This document shows, one piece after another, positions 17,871 to 27,391 of a stretch of 64,000 nucleotides of DNA (the first letter of the stretch is position 1; every line of letters starts with the position of its first letter). The notes below the pieces were generated by a model. It was not told where the DNA came from. It searched no databases and saw only the letters and a list, made by a program, of their open reading frames with translations. The translations under genes were made by a program, and so were the position numbers. The stretch comes from Microcoleus sp. AS-A8 (GTDB lineage: Bacteria; Cyanobacteriota; Cyanobacteriia; Cyanobacteriales; Coleofasciculaceae): the NCBI GenBank assembly GCA_039962225.1, contig JAMPKV010000011.1, positions 186,001-250,000 of the forward strand, read 5' to 3'.

Positions 17871-19457
17871 ATGAAAGCTTTACTACTTTACCCCCGCTTT
17901 CCCCAAACCTTCTGGTCTTATGACCGATTTATGGAAATGGCTGGACTGAAGGCGTCTATTCCTCCCTTGGGAATCATCACAGTCGCCGCCCTGCTTCCAG
18001 AAGACTGGGAAATTCGGTTTCATGACCGCAATGTTAACGAAGAAACCGATGGGGATTGGGAGTGGTGTGACATTGTCATTCTCTCTGCCATGCTGGCACA
18101 GAAGCAAGACTTTCTCGCCCAAATTCAAAAAGCTGTGCGCTTAGGGAAAAAAGTAGCCATTGGGGGGCCCTACCCCACCTCCATGCCAGAAGCCGCGTTG
18201 GAGGCGGGTGCCCATTATTTAGTTTTGGATGAAGGGGAAATCACGGTTCCGTTATTTCTAGAGGCAATTGCTCAAGGAGAAGAGCGAGGCATCTTTCGTG
18301 CGGCTGAGAAGCCAGATGTGAGCAAAAGCCCCATGCCTCGTTTCGATCTCCTCAATCGGGATGCCTACTTAATGATGGCCATCCAATTTTCTCGGGGTTG
18401 TCCCTTCAATTGCGAATTTTGTGACATTATCACCCTTTATGGTCGTAAACCTCGCACGAAAGAGCCAAGTCAAATTCTGGCAGAATTGCAGGCTCTATAT
18501 GACTTAGGCTGGCGGGGTTCTCTATTCATGGTTGATGACAACTTTATCGGTAATCAGCGCAATGTTAAACGCCTGTTGCGAGAATTGATTCCATGGATGC
18601 AGGAGCGGAATTATCCCTTTACCTTCCTGACCGAGGCTTCCGTTAATTTAGCAGAAGATAGTGAACTGCTCGATCTGATGGCTAAAGCGGGTTTCTATGG
18701 TGTCTTTCTCGGCATTGAAACTCCCGATCAAGATAGCCTTAAAGTCACTCGCAAAAGTCAGAATACCCGCAACCCCCTAGTAGAAGCCTGTCATATCATC
18801 AATAAAGCTGGGTTGCTCATTTATGCGGGATTTATCATTGGCTTTGACGGAGAAAGGGCTGGTGCTGGTGAGCGGATTCGAGCATTTGTCGAACAAACCA
18901 GCATTCCTCAACCCATGCTTGGTGTTCTGCAAGCACTACCCAATACAGCACTATGGCAACGACTCAAACAAGAACAGCGACTATTAGAGGGCTTGGGTGC
19001 GGTTGAGATAGGTGATCAGAATTCATTGATGAATTTCCAGCCCACCCGCCCGATGACTGAAGTTGCCCAAGAGTATGTTGATGCCCTCTGGGCAATATAC
19101 GAACCCAAAAACTATCTCCGACGCTGCTTCCAACAATGCTTGAATATCAACCCTAATCCCCGGCTTAACCAAAATATGTACTTTCCCCCAGGCAAGGGCA
19201 TTAGACTCGTAGCTCAGTTGATCTGGCATCAAGGAATACGACGACCTGAAATTCGTGGACAATTTTGGCAACAACTTTGGATTATTCTCCGTACCAAGCC
19301 GCAATTTCTTAATATGTATTTAGGACTGTGTGCTGCTGGCGAGCATTTCTGGGAGTACCGGGTTTTAGCCAGAGAACGAATTACTCAGCAGCTAGGGTTC
19401 GACCCGTTGACACAGACCGTAACACCAGAACGAGAACCCGCACTAGTAGGAGGTTAG
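17871..19457 (+). CDS. B12-binding-domain radical SAM protein (DUF4070 type)
   Basis: A 528-residue protein with an N-terminal cobalamin-binding-like Rossmann domain (about residues 1-140, with IGGPYPTSMPEAAL), a radical SAM core whose cluster motif is SRGCPFNCEFCDI (about 175-190), the motif GVFLGIETPD, and a C-terminal domain of the DUF4070 type. Relatives include hopanoid-modifying enzymes such as HpnJ; the actual substrate is unknown. It sits 92 bases after ado and 177 bases before aar on the same strand. It may modify a lipid or cofactor linked to the fatty aldehyde pathway, which is inference from position. Confidence 0.85.
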   Translation: MKALLLYPRFPQTFWSYDRFMEMAGLKASIPPLGIITVAALLPEDWEIRFHDRNVNEETDGDWEWCDIVILSAMLAQKQDFLAQIQKAVRLGKKVAIGGPYPTSMPEAALEAGAHYLVLDEGEITVPLFLEAIAQGEERGIFRAAEKPDVSKSPMPRFDLLNRDAYLMMAIQFSRGCPFNCEFCDIITLYGRKPRTKEPSQILAELQALYDLGWRGSLFMVDDNFIGNQRNVKRLLRELIPWMQERNYPFTFLTEASVNLAEDSELLDLMAKAGFYGVFLGIETPDQDSLKVTRKSQNTRNPLVEACHIINKAGLLIYAGFIIGFDGERAGAGERIRAFVEQTSIPQPMLGVLQALPNTALWQRLKQEQRLLEGLGAVEIGDQNSLMNFQPTRPMTEVAQEYVDALWAIYEPKNYLRRCFQQCLNINPNPRLNQNMYFPPGKGIRLVAQLIWHQGIRRPEIRGQFWQQLWIILRTKPQFLNMYLGLCAAGEHFWEYRVLARERITQQLGFDPLTQTVTPEREPALVGG

Positions 19458-19634
19458 TCCTAGTTTGGAGCGCCACTCCTTTAAAATCGAGCCGAGAGAA
19501 TCTCTACTCTTTTTTCAGCTTGCCGCTCTTGGAGGCGGCAATTTTTTGTAATATTTTGTAAAGTCCTTAACGATTTCTTCTTCTTTCCCTTAACCTCATT
19601 CCGGCTGATTTACAGCTTTACAAGCGAGCAATAC

Positions 19635-20657
19635 ATGTTTGGTCTTATCGGTCACCTTACCAGTTTGGAACACGCTCAAGCCGTTGCTAAAGAGCTAGGC
19701 TACCCAGAATATGCCGACCAAGGGTTAGATTTTTGGTGCAGTGCGCCGCCTCAAATCGTTGATACCATCAAGGTCACAAGCATCACTGGGCAAGTCATTG
19801 AAGGTCGGTACGTAGAATCTTGCTTTCTCCCTGAGATGCTCGCCAATCGCAGAATTAAGGCAGCCATCCGGAAAATCCTGAACGCGATGGCTCACGCCCA
19901 AAAGTATGGCATCAATATTACCGCATTAGGAGGCTTTTCCTCGATTATTTTTGAAGAATTCAAATTGCACGAAAGCAAGCAAGTTCGCAATATCAAGCTA
20001 GAGTTTGATCGCTTCACCACTGGGAACACCCACACGGCTTACATCCTCTGTCGCCAAGTGGAACAAGCCTCGCAAAAGTTAGGAATTGAACTGTCCAAAG
20101 CCACGGTTGCAGTATGTGGGGCAACGGGAGATATTGGGAGTGCCGTCTGCCGTTGGCTGGATGCCAGAACGGATGTCGCGGAGTTGTTGTTAATTGCCCG
20201 CAATCAAGAGCGTTTACAAGCCTTGCAGGACGAATTGGGTCGTGGCAAAATCATGGGATTGGAAGAAGCCCTACCCCAAGCGGATATCGTCGTTTGGGTG
20301 GCGAGTATGCCCAAGGGCATCGAAATCGACTTTTCGGTTTTGAAGGAACCTTGTTTACTAATCGATGGTGGCTACCCGAAAAACATGGGGAATCAGATTC
20401 AGCATCCCGGCGTCTACGTCCTAAATGGGGGCATTGTGGAGCATTCCCTCGATATTGACTGGAAAATCATGCAAATCGTCAATATGCAGGTTCCAGGGCG
20501 TCAGCTATTTGCCTGTTTTGCCGAGTCAATGCTCCTAGAGTTTGAAAAGTGGTACACCAACTTTTCTTGGGGACGCAATCAGATTACGGTAGAAAACATG
20601 GACAAAATTGGACAGATTTCCGTTAAACACGGATTTAGACCCCTACTGAGCTTTTAG
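19635..20657 (+). CDS. aar: Long-chain acyl-ACP reductase (fatty aldehyde forming)
   Basis: A 340-residue NADPH-dependent enzyme that reduces acyl-ACP to fatty aldehyde, the substrate of Ado. The catalytic cysteine is Cys294 in LFACFAES; the nucleotide motif is [18 protein letters not shown]; the N-terminus [15 protein letters not shown] is the family hallmark. Length is normal. accA follows 114 bases downstream, so acyl supply and hydrocarbon synthesis are linked by gene order as in other cyanobacteria. Confidence 0.96.
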   Translation: MFGLIGHLTSLEHAQAVAKELGYPEYADQGLDFWCSAPPQIVDTIKVTSITGQVIEGRYVESCFLPEMLANRRIKAAIRKILNAMAHAQKYGINITALGGFSSIIFEEFKLHESKQVRNIKLEFDRFTTGNTHTAYILCRQVEQASQKLGIELSKATVAVCGATGDIGSAVCRWLDARTDVAELLLIARNQERLQALQDELGRGKIMGLEEALPQADIVVWVASMPKGIEIDFSVLKEPCLLIDGGYPKNMGNQIQHPGVYVLNGGIVEHSLDIDWKIMQIVNMQVPGRQLFACFAESMLLEFEKWYTNFSWGRNQITVENMDKIGQISVKHGFRPLLSF

Positions 20658-20664
20658 CAAAGGG

Positions 20665-20762
20665 TGACAGGTTAGCAAGGCGATCGGGTTGAAGATTAGG
20701 GCTTCCAATCTTCAACCTTTCCACCTTGTAATCTTCAACTCTTTAACCTTCAACTCTTTAAT
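20665..20762. repeat. Degenerate CAACCTTT repeats between aar and accA
   Basis: Words such as CTTCAACCTTT, CTTCAACTCTTT and TTCCAATCTTCAAC recur irregularly. Related runs are at 721-812, 28139-28262 and 43596-43710, and all lie between genes. It looks like slipped-strand growth of a heptamer repeat. Confidence 0.55.
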
Positions 20763-20771
20763 GCATCACCC

Positions 20772-21749
20772 ATGACCCCTGAAAACCGAACCTTGCTTCT
20801 CGATTTTGAAAAGCCACTTGTTGAGTTGGAGGCACGAATTAGCCAGATTCGTGAACTTGCCGAGGAAAACAACGTCGATGTTTCTGACCAAATCCGCCAA
20901 CTGGAGGCACGCGCTGTGCAATTGCGTCAGGAGATTTTCAGCGGCTTATCGCCCGGACAACGCTTACAGCTAGCCCGTCATCCTAAGCGTCCGAGTACCC
21001 TGGATTACATTCAGGCGATTAGTGATGAATGGATTGAACTGCATGGCGATCGGGGCGGTTCTGATGACCCGGCCTTAGTGGGGGGTGTCGGGCGTGTGGG
21101 CGGGCGTTCCGTGGTGATGCTGGGTCATCAAAAAGGTCGAGATACCAAAGATAATATTGTCCGCAATTTTGGGCAGGCTTCCCCCGGTGGTTACCGTAAG
21201 GCGCTGCGGTTAATGGAACATGCCGATCGCTTTGGGATGCCAATTTTGACCTTTATCGACACCCCAGGGGCTTGGGCGGGTGTCAAGGCGGAAGAGTTGG
21301 GTCAGGGAGAAGCGATCGCTTACAATCTCCGAGAAATGTTTAAATTCGATGTCCCGATTATCTGTACCGTGATCGGTGAAGGGGGTTCGGGCGGCGCTTT
21401 GGGCATTGGCGTGGGTGAGCGATTATTAATGTTTGAGCACGCCGTCTACACGGTGGCTACACCTGAGGCGTGTGCTGCTATTCTTTGGCGAGACGCTGCC
21501 AAAGCCCCAGAAGCCGCTGCCGCTTTGAAGATGACCGCTTCAGATCTCAAAGAGTTGGGGATTATTGACCAAATCCTGCCAGAACCCGTAGGGGGTGCCC
21601 ATTCTGACCCGTTAACAGCCGCTTCTACCCTGAAAGAAGCCCTACTGCAAAACCTAGAAACTCTGAACCACATGGCCTCAGGGCAGCGCCGGGAGTTGCG
21701 CTATCAAAAATTCCGTAACATTGGCGTTTTTACAGAACTTTCCGCCTGA
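20772..21749 (+). CDS. accA: Acetyl-CoA carboxylase carboxyltransferase subunit alpha
   Basis: A 325-residue subunit that, with AccD, transfers carboxyl from biotin to acetyl-CoA to make malonyl-CoA. Visible features are the N-terminal helical part ([20 protein letters not shown]), [30 protein letters not shown], and the oxyanion-hole segments [11 protein letters not shown] and [14 protein letters not shown]. Length is normal. It forms part of the ado-aar-accA-SDR-folE order. Confidence 0.96.
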   Translation: MTPENRTLLLDFEKPLVELEARISQIRELAEENNVDVSDQIRQLEARAVQLRQEIFSGLSPGQRLQLARHPKRPSTLDYIQAISDEWIELHGDRGGSDDPALVGGVGRVGGRSVVMLGHQKGRDTKDNIVRNFGQASPGGYRKALRLMEHADRFGMPILTFIDTPGAWAGVKAEELGQGEAIAYNLREMFKFDVPIICTVIGEGGSGGALGIGVGERLLMFEHAVYTVATPEACAAILWRDAAKAPEAAAALKMTASDLKELGIIDQILPEPVGGAHSDPLTAASTLKEALLQNLETLNHMASGQRRELRYQKFRNIGVFTELSA

Positions 21750-21968
21750 ATGGGGTGAAAATTGTCAGAGACGAGGGTTATTTCTGAGGAACAGAGGAAA
21801 AGCCATAGATCAGGTCTTTTAGGTGGCTTTGAAAAATTCAATGGCTTAAAACTTTGACCAATTTTCTGATTAGACCTTAAATGGAGTAGGCTGTTTTAAT
21901 TACACAGCCTACTTTTAATTGATGGCGTCAGTCCTTGTGGGTTTGACCTCGTTAACCTTTCCTAGTGA

Positions 21969-21974
21969 TATAAT
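21969..21974 (+). promoter_or_regulatory. Candidate sigma-70 -10 box in the accA-SDR gap
   Basis: A consensus TATAAT lies in GTGATATAATTTTTAGG. The best -35 candidate, TTGACC at 21943-21948, is 20 bases away, longer than ideal. It would start transcription near 21981, just ahead of a structured stretch. Confidence 0.5.
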
Positions 21975-22013
21975 TTTTAGGTAACATTTTTTTACATTGG
22001 CTTGATTCGAGGG

Positions 22014-22078
22014 AGTTAGTCTATGTTCCCCCCAGCGTCAGCAGCCTAAACGCTTGGTTGTGTCTTTGGGGACTAACT
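22014..22078 (+). ncRNA. Possible structured RNA (leader or small RNA) upstream of the SDR gene
   Basis: An 8-bp outer stem AGTTAGTC (22014-22021) / GACTAACT (22071-22078) encloses a CCCA/TGGG helix and an inner AGCGT (22034-22038) / ACGCT (22050-22054) stem. It follows a TATAAT box by about 40 bases. I do not recognise it as 6S, tmRNA or Yfr1/Yfr2. It could be a leader of the SDR-folE transcript or a free small RNA. Confidence 0.35.
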
Positions 22079-22303
22079 GCCTAATAGAAAAGAGAGGTAA
22101 TCTGTGCTATCCAAAAGCCAGGAGAAATTTTGTAGAGTTTAATCTCGTTTAGGGATGGCAGCAGACTTAACTCCAATGCCAGAGTTACAAGCATTAGCAG
22201 GTTAATGAATGTTAGCAGCTCCTCAGCCAAAATTCAGTGATTACACAGAATGCGCTGGCAGGATCAAGTGGGAGCATTGAGGTAGAGAGTACTGGAAGAT
22301 TTC

Positions 22304-23029
22304 ATGACTTCTCAAAATCAACGACGTGCCCTGATTACTGGGGCAAGCAGTGGTATTGGCAAGGCAACCGCTTTGGCGTTTGCCCAGGCAGGGATTGATG
22401 TTGCCCTAGTCAGTCGTTCTCAGGATAAGTTAGAAGCGATCGCGACAATGGCCCGTGAAGCTGGGGTGGAAGCGAAGGCTTATCCTCTAGATTTAGCCAA
22501 GATGGAGCAGGTGAAATCAGAAATCAATGCGATCGCCGCCGATTTTGCTCCCATTGATATTCTGGTTAATAATGCTGGGATGGGTTACACCAATCCCTTA
22601 ATCGAGACTCCTTTATCGGACTGGCAGCGAGTCATTGATCTGAATCTGACTAGCGTATTTCAGTGTATTCTAGGTGTTCTACCGACTATGCGTCAGCAGC
22701 AACGGGGCACTATTATCAACGTTGCCTCGATTGCAGGTCAACAGTTCTTTCCCGAATGGGGTGCCTACAGCGTCAGTAAAGCCGGTCTTATTGCTCTCTC
22801 CAAAACTCTGGCCGCAGAAGAACGTGCTCATGGCATTCGCGTTGTTACCCTCTCTCCTGGTGCCGTGAATACTCCGATATGGGATACAGATACCGTTAAA
22901 GTTGACCTCAATCGGTCAGCCATGCTGACTCCTGAAATTGTGGCACAATCGATTCTGCACGCTGTCATGATGCCAGAACAAGCCGTGATCGATTCAGTCA
23001 CTTTGATGCCTAGTGCGGGGGCACTTTAA
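22304..23029 (+). CDS. Short-chain dehydrogenase/reductase
   Basis: A 241-residue classical SDR. The cofactor motif is TGASSGIG, the structural motif NNAG, and the catalytic Tyr-Lys pair lies in AYSVSKAGL with a serine in NVASIAGQQ. NADP(H) use is likely from the serine/arginine after strand 2 (SRSQDK). The substrate is unknown; FabG-like activity is possible. The same gene type sits between accA and folE in other cyanobacteria. The ATG at 22304 follows a 554-base gap with a possible RNA. Confidence 0.9.
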   Translation: MTSQNQRRALITGASSGIGKATALAFAQAGIDVALVSRSQDKLEAIATMAREAGVEAKAYPLDLAKMEQVKSEINAIAADFAPIDILVNNAGMGYTNPLIETPLSDWQRVIDLNLTSVFQCILGVLPTMRQQQRGTIINVASIAGQQFFPEWGAYSVSKAGLIALSKTLAAEERAHGIRVVTLSPGAVNTPIWDTDTVKVDLNRSAMLTPEIVAQSILHAVMMPEQAVIDSVTLMPSAGAL

Positions 23030-23249
23030 ACTAACGGTCTGGCTGTTTAGTTGCTAGTTATGGGTCACAAGAGTTGGAAAATCCGCAGTTGGCAAACACA
23101 ACAAAGAAAGCAACTGAAAAGTTCTGACCTTCAACCTACCCCTACCCTACCCCTTCGGGGAACGCTACGCGAACAACCTTCTAACTTTAACCGGGCAACA
23201 AACCCAAAAAGTCCATCCATTTTTGTTAAACAATTCAATCAGGCTCATT

Positions 23250-23966
23250 ATGACTATTGCTTCTTCCAACGCATTCAATAGCTCTAACTCGGCTTCAAGT
23301 CCCAACAGCTCAAATCCCATCCCCCAGGTCGAGACACGACCCGATCGCAACACCCACAATGGTCGGGAACCCAATTTACAACCGCCCTCGGAAGAACTGA
23401 ACGAGGAAATGATGAAGGCTGTGCGGACTATGCTGTTGGGCGTTGGCGAAGATCCAGAGCGCGAAGGACTGCTCAAAACTCCTAAGCGAGTGGCAGAGGC
23501 GATGCGCTTCCTGACGAGTGGCTATAATCAGTCTCTGGAAGAATTAGTCAATGGAGCCATCTTTGATGAGGGTCATAATGAAATGGTTCTTGTCCGGGAT
23601 ATCAATTTCTTTAGCTTGTGCGAACACCACATGCTGCCTTTTATGGGTAAGGCTCACGTCGCCTACATCCCTAATCAAAAAGTTGTAGGACTAAGCAAAC
23701 TGGCTCGTGTGGTTGAGATGTATGCACGGCGGCTGCAAGTGCAGGAACGCCTGACTCGCCAGATTGCTGAAGCCGTTCAAACCATCTTGGAACCCAAGGG
23801 CGTAGCGATAGTCATGGAAGGCACTCACATGTGTATGGCGATGCGCGGTGTGCAAAAGCCAGGTTCCTGGACAGTCACGAGTGCGATGGTTGGTGTTTTT
23901 CAGGAAGACCAAAAAACCCGTGAAGAATTCCTCAATCTGATTCGCCATCAACCGAGTTTCTTTTAA
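23250..23966 (+). CDS. folE: GTP cyclohydrolase I
   Basis: About 238 residues; the enzyme makes dihydroneopterin triphosphate from GTP for folate and pterins. The first 50 residues are a variable Ser/Asn-rich extension. The core has [19 protein letters not shown], the zinc cysteine and histidine in [30 protein letters not shown] and the second zinc cysteine in [13 protein letters not shown]. The start is ATG at 23250 with AGG nine bases upstream; the frame is open from a TTG at 23223. It closes the conserved ado-to-folE order. Confidence 0.94.
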   Translation: MTIASSNAFNSSNSASSPNSSNPIPQVETRPDRNTHNGREPNLQPPSEELNEEMMKAVRTMLLGVGEDPEREGLLKTPKRVAEAMRFLTSGYNQSLEELVNGAIFDEGHNEMVLVRDINFFSLCEHHMLPFMGKAHVAYIPNQKVVGLSKLARVVEMYARRLQVQERLTRQIAEAVQTILEPKGVAIVMEGTHMCMAMRGVQKPGSWTVTSAMVGVFQEDQKTREEFLNLIRHQPSFF

Positions 23967-23986
23967 ACTTGCTATCTTTTAAAAAG

Positions 23987-24026
23987 TAATGGGTAATTGG
24001 AAAGACAACGAGCCAATTACCCATTA
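23987..24026 (+). terminator. Strong hairpin after folE
   Basis: TAATGGGTAATTGG (23987-24000) pairs perfectly over 14 bp with 24013-24026, 12-base loop, followed by TTTATG. The T-run is short, so it is a weak terminator or a palindromic repeat. It is 21 bases past the folE stop. Confidence 0.5.
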
Positions 24027-24141
24027 TTTATGAGCTATTTATTCATGTAATACGACTGGATACGCTAATTAACTTAACTGGACAAAGATAGACAAAGCGA
24101 GCTTTCGACCGTCCGTTGCCCTCAAGTGTTAGACCACCGCG

Positions 24142-24495
24142 CTAGATAGACTTGGGGTCAGCGCCCATAAATCCTACTTTTATACCAGCCGCTTTCATGG
24201 TTTTCATCGCTCTATCATGCAAGGAAAGGAGTATCAACAGACCCACAAACGGTACGACTAAGCCAATAATCAGCAACACCATCCATACAACTGAAAGATT
24301 GAGTGATCGTCCCAGCTTCCATAGCGCAAATATCTGAAAAGCTGCTGCTGTTAAATATACAAAATACCCTATGGGTTGATCCCCCCAGAAAACGCGACTC
24401 AGATTAGCAACTACAGCAACTAAAATAGACCATAAAAGTAATTTGTGATACTTGGCCATCTCTTGAAGCCCTGGACGTGAATAAGTTGTACTCAT
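24142..24495 (-). CDS. Small integral membrane protein, unknown function
   Basis: A 117-residue protein with three hydrophobic segments (about residues 17-33, 42-60 and 68-92) and a polar C-terminus that ends in GIKVGFMGADPKSI. I do not recognise a family. The ATG at 24495 follows a weak GGAG-like site. It faces the end of folE. Confidence 0.6.
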   Translation of the reverse strand: MSTTYSRPGLQEMAKYHKLLLWSILVAVVANLSRVFWGDQPIGYFVYLTAAAFQIFALWKLGRSLNLSVVWMVLLIIGLVVPFVGLLILLSLHDRAMKTMKAAGIKVGFMGADPKSI

Positions 24496-24517
24496 AAACT
24501 CCTGCTGCCAGTTCTGA

Positions 24518-25183
24518 TTTTTTAGGTGTTCCAGTATTTTCAGGACTTACGTAAAGGCACTAGATATAGCGAACACAGGCACTGAAACAGGCGCAACTTG
24601 GACAACTTTAAACGGATATAACAAGAAGTTACAGTTGGAAGTCAAAGAGAAAGCTGTTATCTGTGCTTTGTTCTTTGATGTGAATAATAGTGATAACAAA
24701 GGAGCTATTAACCTTTTAATTAGCAGCGACAAAGCATCTTTCAACCCTCAAACTATAACAGTTGGTAGTAAGCAAAACTGTTATGTTCTTGATGAAAAAG
24801 TTCTATCTAAACTGAAGCAACCAAATTCCAATTTTGTTGAATTGGAGCCAGGGAATTATAAGATAAAGATTCGTGAAAGCAACGCTACTTATTGGTCTTC
24901 TGAGCAAAGATTTCAATTAGAACCTTGGGCTTTGTTATGGATTAAAGATGGAAACTTTGTTTCTAATCTTACTGGTCTTGAAGTTGCAGAAACTTGGTGT
25001 TCGCTCAATGGTTTACAAGACGAATTCATTTTAGAAGTCAAAGAAAAAACCACTATTTTAGGATTTTTCTTTGATACCTACAAAGAAGATAACAAAGGAC
25101 AAGTTGTTCTAGAAATTAACACAGTGAGTAAGGCTGTAGTAGACGAAGGTTATAACAAACAGCCGAAACCGCCAGTAATATGA
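24518..25183 (+). pseudogene. 5'-truncated protein with two internal repeats
   Basis: The frame is open from 24518 to TGA 25183, but no ATG or GTG occurs before the conserved sequence; a TTG at 24635 is the first usable start and lies inside repeat 1. Repeat 1 (WTTLNGYNKKLQLEVKEKA) and repeat 2 (WCSLNGLQDEFILEVKEKT) each continue into a FFD...DNKG beta-rich segment, about 120 residues apart. The family is unknown to me. The N-terminal part appears lost near a CAGGACTTACG word at 24541. An IS630-like element has inserted exactly at the stop codon, and the stop is regenerated. Confidence 0.65.
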
Positions 25184-26522
25184 TGTCCGGCAAATCACCC
25201 ATAATATAAATTGGGGTGCATTATTGGTGCTAGGGCAATGCCAAAACGAGTAACCATCGAACCACATCTAAGCGAGGATGAGTTAGAAACGGGCTACCGA
25301 AAAGCCAAGGAACCACTAAAGCGGACACACTATCAAATCATTTGGTTGTTAGCCAAAGGTAAAACAACACAAGAAGTGGTAGCAGCTACAGGCTATAGCC
25401 GTAGTTGGATCTACGAGTTGGTTTGGGGTTACAACCGTATTGGACCGGAGAGCTTGGGAGACCAACGTAGCTCAAACCAAGGAAGTAGCGAACCACTATT
25501 AGATGATGTGCAGCAAGCGTTGCTTTGGCAGGCACTACAAGAGCCACCTCTCTTAGGGAGGACAGTGGAATGGTAGAAAGGTGGCCAACTGGATGGCTGA
25601 GTTAACTGGTCGTCGTGTCAGTCGTCAACGGGGATGGGAATATCTCAAACAAATGCGTTTTCGTCTAAGAGTTCCCCGACCCGAACATACAGAGTCGAGC
25701 CAAGAAGAACAGGCCGAGTGGAAAAAAAAATTTTGCGACCAAGGTCGAACAAATACAAACAGCACACCCAGAATCCGACGTGGAAGTATGGGCAATGGAT
25801 GAACATCGAGTTGGCTTGAAACCAGTAGTTCGACGTATTTGGGTTGATGAGTGGACAGTACCAACGGCGAAAGTAAATTGGCGTTTTCAATGGTTGTGGC
25901 TCTATGGCTTTGTCCACCCAAAGACTGGACAAACATATTGGTGGATATTACCCTACGTCAACATTCAATTATTTAACAGAGTGCTAGCAGATTTCGCGCA
26001 ACACTTTGACATTGGCATGAGGAAGCAGGTGCTGTTGGTTATTGACCAAGCTGGCTGGCATACCAGCGACCAAGTAGAAATTCCCGAAGGCATACACTTG
26101 GAGTTTTTACCTTCTCATTCGCCAGAATTACAGCCCGCAGAGCGTCTATGGACACTAACCAATGAACCAATTGCTTTCTCGTAATTTTGACAGTCTTGAT
26201 CGGGTTGAGGAGGCGTTAATTAAACGTTGTTGCCAAATCATTGACCAGCCTGATTTTGTTCGTGGTTTAACCAATTTCTATTGGTGGTCTGAACTGGCGG
26301 CTTAATTATATGTTAATTCTCTAGAGATCATATCATCTGAGTGTAAGCGCAGCGATCGCCAACAGCTTAGCGACACCTACTTTTAGCAGTATCAACTGGA
26401 CATTGAGCTAACGCGATTACCAATTCCAAGCTGAGATGTGGTTCAATGGTTACTCGTTTTGACCTTGCCCTGGCCTCAATAATGCACCCCGATTTATATT
26501 ATGGGTGATTTACCGGACATCA
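25181..26522 (+). mobile_element. IS630-family insertion sequence, complete ends
   Basis: Length is 1342 bp. The 46-bp terminal inverted repeats are 25181-25226 and 26477-26522, beginning TGATGTCCGG, with two mismatches. A TA dinucleotide flanks each side (25179-25180 and 26523-26524), the target duplication typical of IS630/Tc1-mariner elements. The transposase gene inside is frame-shifted, so the copy is probably immobile unless helped in trans or read by frameshifting. Confidence 0.93.
25211..26305 (+). pseudogene. IS630 transposase, broken by three frame changes
   Basis: The N-terminal helix-turn-helix part reads from 25211 to about 25560 (KTTQEVVAATGYSRSWIYEL). The next part reads in a second frame (GRKVANWMAELTGRRVSRQR), the DDE catalytic core in a third from about 25730 (Asp in VWAMDEHRVG, Asp in LVIDQAGWHTS, Glu in LQPAERLW), and the last 45 residues in a fourth position after about 26175 (FDSLDRVEEALIKRCC). 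Each step equals a one-base insertion or two-base deletion. The second break is at a run of nine A then four T, where programmed slippage is conceivable, but the other two breaks make inactivation likely. Confidence 0.85.
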
Positions 26523-26616
26523 TATGAGTAATATTTATCACAACGACACATAATTCGTCTTGGCGACAGCAATCCGTTACCGACGACAACTAACGAGTCA
26601 CTGTACAACAAAAAAA

Positions 26617-26687
26617 GCCGATGGGCGGATTTGAACCGCCGACCGTTCGATTACGAATCGAATGCTCTACCACTGAGCTACACCGGC
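26617..26687 (-). tRNA. tRNA-Thr (anticodon CGT)
   Basis: Read on the minus strand, the 71-base sequence folds as a complete cloverleaf: acceptor GCCGGTG/CATCGGC, D-stem GCTC/GAGC, anticodon stem TTCGA/TCGAA with loop TTCGTAA, T-stem GGCGG/CCGCC with TTCAAAT loop. Anticodon CGT reads ACG codons for threonine. CCA is not encoded. A T-run follows the 3' end on the minus strand. Confidence 0.95.
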
Positions 26688-26854
26688 ACCGAGAGACTAA
26701 TATAGCAAGCTTTCTGCAAAAAATTCAAATCCCTGGCTGAATTTTTTCGCTGATTTCACTCGGCAGCGTTTGGCACAGCTACTTCTAGTCCATAGCAGAA
26801 AAATTTTCCTTAGTCATGTCACCATGAAGATGAGGAAGGAAAAATTTACAACTG

Positions 26855-27154
26855 ATGACCAACTCAACACCCAGAAATCGGAATCCCAATCGTAAAATCA
26901 ACCCACGACAGCTCAGTCCAGAAAAATATGCAAAATTAAAAGCTGAGGCAAAAGCCCCGTACCGGGTCTTAAGGCAATTTATTTACTTGGCTTTTGGGGC
27001 ATCCGGGTTTATCGGTGCCTTTGTCTTTCTCGGACAATTAGCGGCGGGTCATGAAGTCGCGACAGCCCTCCCCAACTTTGCCCTACAAATTGGTGTGGTC
27101 GCTCTGATGGTTTGGCTGTTTCGCGTTGATCGGCAGGCAGAACGTAAACCCTAA
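26855..27154 (+). CDS. DUF3493 small membrane protein
   Basis: A 99-residue protein with a basic N-terminus, LSPEKYAKLKAEAKAPYRVL, and two membrane helices (about residues 47-68 and 76-92). It matches DUF3493, a family of cyanobacteria and plastids that includes the LPA3 protein linked to photosystem II assembly in plants. The bacterial role is untested as far as I know. It starts with ATG at 26855, with a GAGGAAGGA purine stretch upstream. Confidence 0.82.
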   Translation: MTNSTPRNRNPNRKINPRQLSPEKYAKLKAEAKAPYRVLRQFIYLAFGASGFIGAFVFLGQLAAGHEVATALPNFALQIGVVALMVWLFRVDRQAERKP

Positions 27155-27391
27155 CACAGATTAACTCTAGTCATCAGGTCAATACTTTTAAGGGTAGGGG
27201 CGCTCTGATCTAGAACCGATAAGTTTCACTGAGATTAAATCACGGAGTGTTAGGTGTCGGAGTGTGTCAGCCAGTGGTATGGTATGACTGACTGATTAGT
27301 GTTTATCGTTTCACAACTTAACGACTACCTTCCTCTCTATCCCCTTTCAGGCTCTGCAGATACTCTGCCTCTGTCGAGTTCATCCGAAACT

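Noticed and set aside
21969-22078. Identification as 6S RNA, tmRNA or Yfr1
   Set aside because: The known sequence hallmarks of these RNAs are absent; only an unassigned fold is supported.
22155-22205. 16-residue frame (MAADLTPMPELQ...) after the candidate RNA
   Set aside because: Too short to support without conservation, though GGG sits just before the ATG.
25730-25760. Programmed frameshift as the normal mode of IS630 transposase expression
   Set aside because: The A9T4 run could allow slippage, but two additional frame changes elsewhere show that this copy is broken anyway.
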